DNA of 64,000 bases, from the NCBI GenBank assembly GCA_008501825.1, contig QQUA01000023.1:62001-126000 (forward strand), in the 5' to 3' direction. The notes below the pieces were generated by a model, which was given only the letters and a program-made list of their open reading frames with translations, made no database searches and had not been told where the DNA came from. This DNA is from Planctomycetota bacterium (GTDB lineage: Bacteria > Planctomycetota > UBA1135). A program made the position numbers and the translations under genes. Shown here in pieces: positions 57,876 to 64,000 of this stretch; position 1 is the first letter of the stretch, and every line of letters starts with the position of its first letter.

Positions 57876-58650
57876 TTTCAAGTCAATCTTCTTCGTAGCC
57901 GGACTGGGCATGTTCATTCTGGCTTTCATCGCTTCCGGCGTGCTTCCGGTCATGACCCTGTCGGACCTGGAGTACTCCACCATGGACGACATCGCCGCCG
58001 ATCCGATTCCGGAATGGCGCGATTTGGCTGAACGCTGGCCGGAGGCTTTCACCGACGCCTTCGGGGAAGAAGCCCGACAACAAGCGTTGCAACTGCCGAA
58101 AACTCTGCGCGAAAGCCCGGAGGATCCGGCGGCGGTCAGCGCCACCATCGCCGCTTACAAGGAAGCCTTGGACCGCGGCCGGGATCTTTACGTCGGCGAA
58201 GCGTGTTGGCACTGCCACTCCCAGTTCATCCGCGGCGTGTCCAAGGAAGAACAGCGTTGGGGTCCGGTGGCCATGGCGGATGAATACGTCAACGCTTTGC
58301 AAAAGCCTCAGCTCTGGGGAACTCGCCGGGTCGGTCCCGACCTTTCCCGGGAATGGGGGCGGCATACCAACGATTGGCATGCTGCGCACCTCTACAACCC
58401 CACCGCTACTTCACCCGATAGCGTGATGCCGGCCTACACCTGGTACTTCCGGGACAATCCGGCTTACCGGCCGGAAGCGGAAGTGCGGGCGGAAGCCGCC
58501 AGCATGAGTCCCGACGATGCCGCCGCTTTCTTGCGCAAGGAATTGTCGCGGACGCCCAAGGAGCCGACCAAAGACGGCTTCGCCTTAATCACCTTCATTC
58601 AGTGGCTTGGCTCTTGGAGACCGGAGAGACCGTGGGACGAAGCACCGTAA
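57868..58650 (+). CDS. ccoO: cbb3 oxidase subunit II, monohaem cytochrome c
   Basis: 260 residues. An N-terminal anchor (IFFVAGLGMFILAFIASGVLP) is followed by one haem site, CWHCH (Cys113, Cys116, His117), and the family hallmarks SQFIRGVSKEEQRWG, GTRRVGPDLSREWG and HLYNPTATSPDSVMPAYTW; the Met there is the probable axial ligand. It passes electrons to CcoN. It overlaps ccoN by 8 bp and the next gene by 19 bp. An extra segment of about 45 residues lies between anchor and haem. Confidence 0.95.
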   Translation: MDSFKSIFFVAGLGMFILAFIASGVLPVMTLSDLEYSTMDDIAADPIPEWRDLAERWPEAFTDAFGEEARQQALQLPKTLRESPEDPAAVSATIAAYKEALDRGRDLYVGEACWHCHSQFIRGVSKEEQRWGPVAMADEYVNALQKPQLWGTRRVGPDLSREWGRHTNDWHAAHLYNPTATSPDSVMPAYTWYFRDNPAYRPEAEVRAEAASMSPDDAAAFLRKELSRTPKEPTKDGFALITFIQWLGSWRPERPWDEAP

Positions 58651-58988
58651 ACGACCGTTTCCGCATCGGCCTGACCATTTTCTTCGGCACGGTGTCGATC
58701 TTGGCGGGCGGAGGATTCTTGTACAAGCTGTACGAGTTCTTCATGTCCATCGATGACAAGAACATCATCGGTTTCGCCATTGCGCCCTTGGTCAACTACG
58801 TCCTGGTAGCCGGTGGCTTCCTGGCCTTGTTGGTCTGGGCGTTTTTGAGCGGCCAGTTCTCGGACATTGAAAAACCCAAGATCGATCTACTGATCGACCA
58901 AGAAAAATACGATCGGGAAGATCCTCACTTACATCCTGAGCTTGGCAGCCAGGGATCGGAACCCAAGATGCAAGGAGGTACGGCATGA
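58632..58988 (+). CDS. Small two-helix membrane protein of the cbb3 operon
   Basis: 118 residues from GTG 58632 with GGAGAG upstream, overlapping the end of ccoO. Two hydrophobic helices (LTIFFGTVSILAGGGFLY and LVNYVLVAGGFLALLVWAF) are followed by an acidic/basic hydrophilic tail. I do not recognise a family. Position and membrane nature suggest an accessory oxidase subunit, playing the part of CcoQ or CcoS without resemblance to either that I can see. It overlaps the next gene by ATGA. Confidence 0.75.
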   Translation: MGRSTVNDRFRIGLTIFFGTVSILAGGGFLYKLYEFFMSIDDKNIIGFAIAPLVNYVLVAGGFLALLVWAFLSGQFSDIEKPKIDLLIDQEKYDREDPHLHPELGSQGSEPKMQGGTA

Positions 58989-59182
58989 GCGACTCGCAAA
59001 GCGAAGTCAAGGATTCGGCTGGCCCGCCCAAAGAGGACCAATTCGAATTCGACTACGATCGCGGCGGAGTGCCGGGCTTCCTGGTCCTGGTGTACGTCGC
59101 CTTCCTGACCTTCGTGCTGTTCTACGTTCTGGATTACTTGATCCCCTCCTGGTGGAGCCTGGAGTGGCACATTAATCCGTAG
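58985..59182 (+). CDS. 65-residue single-helix membrane protein of the cbb3 operon
   Basis: ATG 58985 has GGAGG nine bases upstream and overlaps the previous stop (ATGA). The first 25 residues are acidic (EDQFEFDYD); then comes one helix (PGFLVLVYVAFLTFVLFYVL) and a short end IPSWWSLEW. The N-terminal anchor part of CcoP has a similar layout, so this could be the split-off CcoP anchor, or a CcoQ-like subunit. It is the last gene before a terminator. Confidence 0.72.
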   Translation: MSDSQSEVKDSAGPPKEDQFEFDYDRGGVPGFLVLVYVAFLTFVLFYVLDYLIPSWWSLEWHINP

Positions 59183-59206
59183 AAACGGCGCCATTTCGCC
59201 ATCTCG

Positions 59207-59238
59207 AAGGCCCGGCCACGTTCGCCGGGCCTTCTTTG
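59207..59238 (+). terminator. Rho-independent terminator of the cco operon
   Basis: A perfect 9-bp stem, AAGGCCCGG (59207-59215) with CCGGGCCTT (59225-59233), is followed by CTTTG. It lies 24 bases after the last stop. Confidence 0.85.
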
Positions 59239-59302
59239 CATTTCGCCCCGAGATCGGGCGGCCGCCGGCCTGGATTAGAATGGCCTCGCCCTTCTCCGGA
59301 TC

Positions 59303-59932
59303 ATGTTCTACGACCCTCAAGACTTTCCCTTCACCGCCAAGCTGGAAGCCCATTGGCCGGTCATCCGCCAAGAGGTAGAGAAGATTCCCAAGGAAGCTTT
59401 CGTGTCCTGGCCGACCCAGGAAGGAATGTTCGCTCCGGGGTGGACCCTGTTCGGCTTCTACGCTTTCGGCCGGCGTTATGACGACATGTGCGAGATGTGC
59501 CCGCAGACCTCGGCTTTGGTGGCGGAAATCCCGGGCATGATGGTGTCCGGCCTTTCCTCCATGGAGGCGAACATTCATCTTCCACCTCACGTAGGTTCGA
59601 ATAAGGCGGTGTTGCGTTGCCACATGGGCGTCATGGTGCCGGAGGGCTGCCGGGTCCGGGTCCTGGACCAGACCCGCCCCTACGAAGAAGGCAAGATGCT
59701 GATTTTCGACGACACCTTGGAGCATGAAGTTTGGAGTGCCCCGGAAGGCCGGCGGGTGAATTTGATCTTCGATATTTGGAAGCCCTGGCGCTATCCGGGC
59801 CACCGCTGGACCCGTCTGAAACAAAGACTGGGCATGGCTTTGGGAGTGAAGCGCTCCGACATTCGGAACATCGCCGACATGGAATACGAGCGCCAGAAGC
59901 AAAAGCTGAAGGAGCTGCAAACGGCTTCCTGA
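59303..59932 (+). CDS. Aspartyl/asparaginyl beta-hydroxylase-like dioxygenase
   Basis: 209 residues. The iron-binding His pair is seen as PPHVGSN near the first strand and EHEVW in FDDTLEHEVW; RVNLIFDIWKP carries the Arg that binds 2-oxoglutarate. This is the family fold of mammalian aspartyl beta-hydroxylase and bacterial LpxO-like lipid A hydroxylases. Either a protein or a lipid A chain may be the substrate; the presence of lpxA in the window makes the second worth considering. It is single, between two terminators. Confidence 0.88.
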   Translation: MFYDPQDFPFTAKLEAHWPVIRQEVEKIPKEAFVSWPTQEGMFAPGWTLFGFYAFGRRYDDMCEMCPQTSALVAEIPGMMVSGLSSMEANIHLPPHVGSNKAVLRCHMGVMVPEGCRVRVLDQTRPYEEGKMLIFDDTLEHEVWSAPEGRRVNLIFDIWKPWRYPGHRWTRLKQRLGMALGVKRSDIRNIADMEYERQKQKLKELQTAS

Positions 59933-59988
59933 ACCGGCTTCGCCAGACCGGCTGCTTGCCTCCTCATAGCCGGGAGGGATAATGGCGG

Positions 59989-60016
59989 AAGCTGAGACTT
60001 CACTCAGCTTTCTTTC
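59989..60016 (+). terminator. Terminator after beta-hydroxylase gene
   Basis: AAGCTGAG (59989-59996) pairs perfectly with CTCAGCTT (60003-60010), followed by TCTTTC. Confidence 0.7.
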
Positions 60017-60234
60017 TCATCCACGCCCCTGGGCGACGGGAAGGGGGTGCAACTCCCCCACGGGCCCGCCGCCGTGAGCGCCGACGAAATCCGCCAAAGC
60101 GATCGCAAGATCGCCCGAACGCCACCTGGATCGATCTGGGGAAGGTGCGGAGAGTAGAGGGAAGCGCAAGTCGGAATACCGTCTCCAGGGAGTGGCTTCC
60201 CCCCATCCGGGCGAGGTTCCCGGTAGGAGCAAAC
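60017..60234 (+). other. Leader region of beta-propeller gene
   Basis: The gap 59933-60234 is 302 bp; apart from the terminator it holds no gene I can support. The last bases include TAGGAG before the next ATG. GC-rich, with short self-complementary stretches but no recognisable riboswitch. Confidence 0.4.
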
Positions 60235-61662
60235 ATGTTCGCTTGCAGCCGCAAGCTGCCTTGGGCAGCACTCTTCTTGCTGGCCGCCCCCTTGGGCGCC
60301 CAATCCTTTAAACAGGACATTTCTCTGGCCGGCCTGGGCAACGGCAATTCCGCCCGCCCCTTCGGCATCACCGCCGAGCCTTACAGCCAGCGCCTGTTCG
60401 TCGCCATCGCCGGGGATTTCGGCGGCGCCAACAACGTCGTGGCGATCGTGGATCCGGTGACCGACACCGTCAGCGGCACTCTGACGGTGGGCAACTTTCC
60501 TGAAGACGTCGCCTTCGTGTACGACGCGAGCGGCGTCCCCCTTTACGGCGCCGTAAGTAATTCCACCGACGGCACCGTCACGATCTGGGACGGCCTCAGC
60601 GATATCGTTTTGGATACGGTGCAGCTTCCCGATCCTCTGGGCTTTGGAAGTTGCTATCCCTTCGGGCTGGCTCCTTCCGAAGACGGCCGCACCTTGTACG
60701 TGTCCACCGTCGACGGCTCCGGCGACGTCCACGCCATCGATTTGCAAAGCGGTCCTCCCTTTGCCTACGACGCCTCTGCGAGCTTCAACTTGGGCGACAA
60801 AAGCCTGGGTCGGCTGCAGCATTTCCAGGACATGGTGCTGGTCGGAACCTCTCAGTTCGACGTCGCCTTTACCGGAGCCGAGGCCGGCATGGCCGGGTGG
60901 AGCACTTCCGTTTTGCCGTTTTTCTGGAGCTTCGACATTTTGGACCGTTCCGGCCAATTCAGCTTTCCGGCCGGGCAGGACGTGGAAATCCTCCAAGACG
61001 GAACCGTGGTCCTGGGAGGCACCTTCTTCGAAAACCGCATGTACCTGATGGATGCCAACGGCCAGTTGGACCGCACCCTCCGCTTTAGCGGCAGCAGCGG
61101 CTCGGCCCACGGCTTGGCCGAATCCGAGGACGGCAGCCTGTTGGCGGTTTGCGACCTGGCCGGCAACGAGCTGATCTTGATGGACCTGATCAACCGGGTG
61201 GAATACAGCAACACCTTCCTGCCCACCGTCGGCCTCGGATACCAGCAGCCGAATGAGGCGGCTTTCCTCCTGGACAAGCTGTACGTCAGCGTTCAAGCCA
61301 ACGAGGAGATCTTGGTCTTCGATCAGTTGCCCACCATCCAGCCGGGCGGCGGCTATGCCGGTAGTTTGACCCTGTCCGAAAGCACTCCGGCCCTGGGCGG
61401 AACCCTGACCGCCACCGCCAGCGGCCCTGGAATCGTCGCCTTGCTGGCGGCGGAAGACGACCAGGCCGGCCCGTTCGCAGGGGTGGACTTGGACATCGGC
61501 CCGCAACCGCAATTCCTGGGTTGGGGCGTTGGAAGCTTCGCCAAGAGCTTCCAAATTCCCCTGCAAAGCAGTCTCCACACCCGCCATTTCTTCTTCCAGG
61601 GAGTCACGGATGCGCAAAATTCTCAGCAGCCGACCCCCCCAAAAGTGGTGATCGTGCAGTAA
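60235..61662 (+). CDS. Secreted beta-propeller (YVTN/lactonase-like) protein
   Basis: 475 residues from ATG 60235 with TAGGAG upstream and a signal peptide (LPWAALFLLAAPLGAQ). Repeated blades such as RLFVAIAGDF, NNVVAIVDPVTDTVSGTLTVG, RTLYVSTVDGSG and LLAVCDLAGNELILMD form a YncE/lactonase-like propeller of about six or seven blades (residues about 30-360). The last 110 residues are a separate beta-rich domain (GGYAGSLTLSES onward) of the kind found at the ends of secreted proteins in such bacteria, perhaps for cell-surface sorting. No catalytic residues are recognised. It is monocistronic, followed by a strong terminator. Confidence 0.78.
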   Translation: MFACSRKLPWAALFLLAAPLGAQSFKQDISLAGLGNGNSARPFGITAEPYSQRLFVAIAGDFGGANNVVAIVDPVTDTVSGTLTVGNFPEDVAFVYDASGVPLYGAVSNSTDGTVTIWDGLSDIVLDTVQLPDPLGFGSCYPFGLAPSEDGRTLYVSTVDGSGDVHAIDLQSGPPFAYDASASFNLGDKSLGRLQHFQDMVLVGTSQFDVAFTGAEAGMAGWSTSVLPFFWSFDILDRSGQFSFPAGQDVEILQDGTVVLGGTFFENRMYLMDANGQLDRTLRFSGSSGSAHGLAESEDGSLLAVCDLAGNELILMDLINRVEYSNTFLPTVGLGYQQPNEAAFLLDKLYVSVQANEEILVFDQLPTIQPGGGYAGSLTLSESTPALGGTLTATASGPGIVALLAAEDDQAGPFAGVDLDIGPQPQFLGWGVGSFAKSFQIPLQSSLHTRHFFFQGVTDAQNSQQPTPPKVVIVQ

Positions 61663-61735
61663 GCTGATGCTGTGTGACCTCCTTGCGCCCGGCGCAAGGG
61701 GTGTTCATACATCCCCTGAATCCCTGTTGACTTGG

Positions 61736-61775
61736 GGGCGTGGTGGATCTCCCCCGTTCTGCCACGCCCTTTTTT
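61736..61775 (+). terminator. Rho-independent terminator after beta-propeller gene
   Basis: GGGCGTGG (61736-61743) pairs with CCACGCCC (61762-61769), followed directly by six T (61770-61775). A second hairpin, CCTTGCG with CGCAAGG (61681-61699), precedes it. Confidence 0.88.
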
Positions 61776-61821
61776 CGCCTTCTTTCCCATTCCCTTTCGG
61801 AGCCAATAAAAGGAGAACGCA

Positions 61822-64000
61822 ATGTCGCTCCTACTCAGCTTGATTTTGATTTTCGCCGGGCCGGCTTTTAGCGCCGGTCCTCAAGAACCCGCCGCCGCTT
61901 CCGCCACCAAGCCGGATCAGGCCGGCTTCGAAGACGGGTTGCAACAGGTCTTGTCTTGGATGAACCGCGGTGCTTGGGAACGGGCGAAAAAAAGCTTGGA
62001 CGAGTTATTGGAACAACACCGTGAACAACCTTACGTCTTTTTGCGTAAGTCGGAGGTGTTGGAGTACGCCGAACGTTGTGCTTTCTGGTCCGACCGAGAC
62101 GCCTTGAACCTCAAAGACTTGGTCTCCGGACAATTAAGGACTTATCAACGGGCCAACGGCAGCATTCATCTGCGTTACAACGCTTCCAATATGGAAGACT
62201 TCGCCAGCCAAAAATTGTTGAGCGGAGAATTCATTCACTTTCATCCGCTCACCTTCGACGGTCCCTATTCCTTGGAAATCAGCGGGGCCGCTTACCCCAA
62301 CGTCGTCGTTTCCAGCCGGACGGCCAAAGGGTTATTTTTAAATAGCCCAACCATTATCGCCGGCTTGCGTGACGACCAAGGATTCGGCATCATTTTCGGG
62401 CAAGAGAAAATATACGCCAGCGGCGTGTCGGGCTATTACACCATGCCCTCCAGCTTAATCCGTTTCGATGGTGAAAACAGCCACATGCTGGCCCAAAAAG
62501 AACCCAGCCCGGCGGTGCCGCGGAAAAAGTTCAAGCTCTCGGTGCGGGTTACGGCCAAAGATCTGCACGTCTATTACAACAGCAAGAAAATTTTAAAGAC
62601 CCGCAAGCCCGACGACATTCACGGCAGCATCGGCTTCGCCAATATTCCGCTGGACGATTCGCTGCGAATCGAAATCAAGGGGAAAGCTCATACCGCTTGG
62701 GTACAGGGCTTGGAAGAGGAAGCGGCCCGGGAAGATCGAGCCATCTTTCTGCGCACCTACCGGCCTGAAAAGGTCCTTCCGAAGTGGTTCACGACTCAAC
62801 TGGACAAGGAAAGCGCTTTGGAAAAGCGGGACGCCTTGCTCGAGATTGACGAACCGGACCTGATTTTGCCGGATGAATCCTTTCCCGGCCGGAAAGAGTA
62901 TTTGCGAGAAGCCGATCGTTTGATCGAAGAAGGCAAATATCCGGATCTCCTGGAACTGGTGGATCATCCGCAAAACATTCGGGTTCCGGAAACTACGCAG
63001 CGCTATTTGAAAGCCATCGCCTACATGGCCCTTGGCCGCTTGCAGGAGGCTCACGACGAATTGGAGATGGTGTCCTTGAAGAAGCCCCAATTCCTGGATG
63101 CCTGGCGCTATCGAGCCACCTTGTTGGCCTCTCTCCGCTCCCCACGGGCGGCGATCAAGGAACTCCGGGAGTTGATCCAAACCCACCGGAAAGAGACCAA
63201 GCTCTATATGGATCTGGTGATCCAATTGCTTTTGGCCAATCAACCGGAGGAAGCTCGCCAGGTGTTGTTGGACGCCGCCGCCAAGGGATTGGAAAGCAAG
63301 AACCTGGAGACCGCCACCGCCATCCTGGTGAAAGCCGAACAAGGCCCGAACTGGGGCCATGCCTATTCCCATCGATCCCGCCATTACCAAATCGCTTCCA
63401 ACGTCAATCAAGACATCTGCGAAGACGCAGCCAAAGCCTTGGAAGACGCCTTGCGCGGATACGATCGCTATTTGTTGCCCCTTCCGCTGATGCAGGATGA
63501 AGCCTTTCGAGTCTTCATCTTCGCCGGGCAAGGCACCTACGTCGACTACGCCGCTGGAGTGTTCGGCGCCGCCGGCTCTCATCAAACCGTGGGCATGTAC
63601 AGCAGCCTGCTCAAACAGTTGCTGATTTGGAATACGCCGGACCCGCATTTGATGCGAGCCACGGTGGTCCACGAAGGGTTCCACCAATACTTCGATTTGG
63701 TTTGCCCCCAGTCTCCCACCTGGTTGAACGAGGGCATGGCGGTTTACTTTGAAACCGCTGAATATCGCAGTCGGCAATGGAAAGAAGGAACCTTGCACCA
63801 GGACATGCTGAAAGCCCTGGATTTCCTGCGCGAGAAATGGCTGCCGTTGAAGGAGTTGATGCAGATGCAACCGGCCGCTTTCTACGGCGATCAGGCCGAT
63901 TTGCACTATGCCCAAAGTTGGTCCCTGGTTTGGTTCCTCCGCCGACACCCGGACGCCGGCGAATTGCTGCAAGACTTCCTCAAGCGGCTGCACCAGGGCG
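61822..64000 (+). CDS. Large exported HExxH metallopeptidase (DUF1570/peptidase-MA-like), 3' end outside window
   Basis: At least 726 residues; the frame is open to the last base. AAAGGAG lies before ATG 61822, which opens a signal peptide (MSLLLSLILIFAGPAFS). Residues about 110-280 are a beta-sandwich like the DUF1080/LamG-type domain (SLEISGAAYPNVVVSSR, HGSIGFANIPLDDS). Residues about 330-520 are helical, repeat-like. The peptidase part has HEGFH (His617, Glu618, His621) and Glu637 in WLNEGMAVYFE, the gluzincin zinc set. It is the active counterpart of the degenerate protein at 6561. Substrate unknown, location extracytoplasmic. Confidence 0.8.
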   Translation, partial: MSLLLSLILIFAGPAFSAGPQEPAAASATKPDQAGFEDGLQQVLSWMNRGAWERAKKSLDELLEQHREQPYVFLRKSEVLEYAERCAFWSDRDALNLKDLVSGQLRTYQRANGSIHLRYNASNMEDFASQKLLSGEFIHFHPLTFDGPYSLEISGAAYPNVVVSSRTAKGLFLNSPTIIAGLRDDQGFGIIFGQEKIYASGVSGYYTMPSSLIRFDGENSHMLAQKEPSPAVPRKKFKLSVRVTAKDLHVYYNSKKILKTRKPDDIHGSIGFANIPLDDSLRIEIKGKAHTAWVQGLEEEAAREDRAIFLRTYRPEKVLPKWFTTQLDKESALEKRDALLEIDEPDLILPDESFPGRKEYLREADRLIEEGKYPDLLELVDHPQNIRVPETTQRYLKAIAYMALGRLQEAHDELEMVSLKKPQFLDAWRYRATLLASLRSPRAAIKELRELIQTHRKETKLYMDLVIQLLLANQPEEARQVLLDAAAKGLESKNLETATAILVKAEQGPNWGHAYSHRSRHYQIASNVNQDICEDAAKALEDALRGYDRYLLPLPLMQDEAFRVFIFAGQGTYVDYAAGVFGAAGSHQTVGMYSSLLKQLLIWNTPDPHLMRATVVHEGFHQYFDLVCPQSPTWLNEGMAVYFETAEYRSRQWKEGTLHQDMLKALDFLREKWLPLKELMQMQPAAFYGDQADLHYAQSWSLVWFLRRHPDAGELLQDFLKRLHQG

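Noticed and set aside
56403..58148. 581-codon ORF opposite ccoN and ccoO
   Set aside because: Antisense shadow; product is His/Gln/Asp-rich without domains, and both plus-strand genes have intact haem motifs.
60004..61617. 537-codon ORF opposite the beta-propeller gene
   Set aside because: Shadow; the plus-strand gene has a signal peptide, ribosome site and propeller repeats.
62593..63993. 466-codon minus-strand ORF at the window end
   Set aside because: It lies opposite the peptidase gene that keeps HEGFH and its second glutamate helix on the plus strand.

Overview
Organism. The window reads as a chromosomal segment of a Gram-negative, respiring, free-living bacterium with a moderately high GC content. 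Evidence: lpxA (lipid A synthesis) implies an outer membrane, many products carry Sec signal peptides, and a complete cbb3-type cytochrome oxidase locus is present. Several secreted proteins (subtilase, beta-propeller protein, DUF4038-like hydrolase, gluzincin peptidases) resemble the exported proteomes of Planctomycetota and Acidobacteriota. I lean to Planctomycetota or a related deep lineage, but the sequence alone does not settle this. GTG and TTG starts and 4-nt ATGA gene overlaps are frequent.

Layout. 1-7 kb: end of a DUF4038/collagen-binding-type hydrolase, a GspG-like pseudopilin with a strong terminator, an exported carboxypeptidase-regulatory-like protein, then citF and a citD-citE fusion on the minus strand. 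6.5-11 kb: a degenerate exported peptidase, a NodU-type carbamoyltransferase with a PqqD-like tail, and an intact insertion sequence (9865-11018) that supplies the tail's last codons. 11-18 kb: Nfu-type Fe-S scaffold, exported subtilase, Ppx exopolyphosphatase, a beta-lactamase-fold lipoprotein and another exported protein. 18.3-21 kb (minus): a compact cassette of a 62-aa peptide, a hairpin, a PqqD-M50 membrane metalloprotease and a lipid-A-type acyltransferase homologue; I read it as a candidate RiPP (ribosomal peptide) locus. 21-28.5 kb: tRNA-Arg, cytidine deaminase, sulfotransferase-like protein, topoisomerase III with a lysine-rich tail, a pilin-like protein, a metallo-beta-lactamase-fold hydrolase, an unknown protein and a TrpD-like protein. 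28.8-30 kb: a second, diverged copy of the same insertion sequence.

29.9-43.6 kb (minus): nine consecutive, tightly packed genes, all exported amidohydrolase-superfamily proteins. Only two keep the HxH metal-binding motif; the other eight domains have replaced it. This is the most unusual feature of the window. 43.8-51.2 kb: lpxA-acs, gdhA and a large protein with receiver-like and PEP/pyruvate-binding domains. 51.4-59.2 kb: ccoG-ccoI-TauE/SafE-like-dihaem cytochrome c-ccoN-ccoO-two small membrane proteins, one oxidase assembly and structural operon. 59.3-64 kb: aspartyl/asparaginyl beta-hydroxylase-like protein, an exported beta-propeller protein, and the start of a large exported HExxH peptidase that runs off the window.

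How it works together. The cbb3 block is a self-contained respiratory unit: copper import, Fe-S/assembly factor and catalytic subunits. acs and gdhA are general carbon and nitrogen functions. The amidohydrolase block looks like a periplasmic or extracytoplasmic complex, or an expanded family in which one or two active enzymes are accompanied by pseudoenzymes. Three PqqD/RRE-like domains, each on a different kind of enzyme (carbamoyltransferase, M50 protease and, more tentatively, acyltransferase), suggest peptide modification. No CRISPR array, rRNA, phage or plasmid module was seen.
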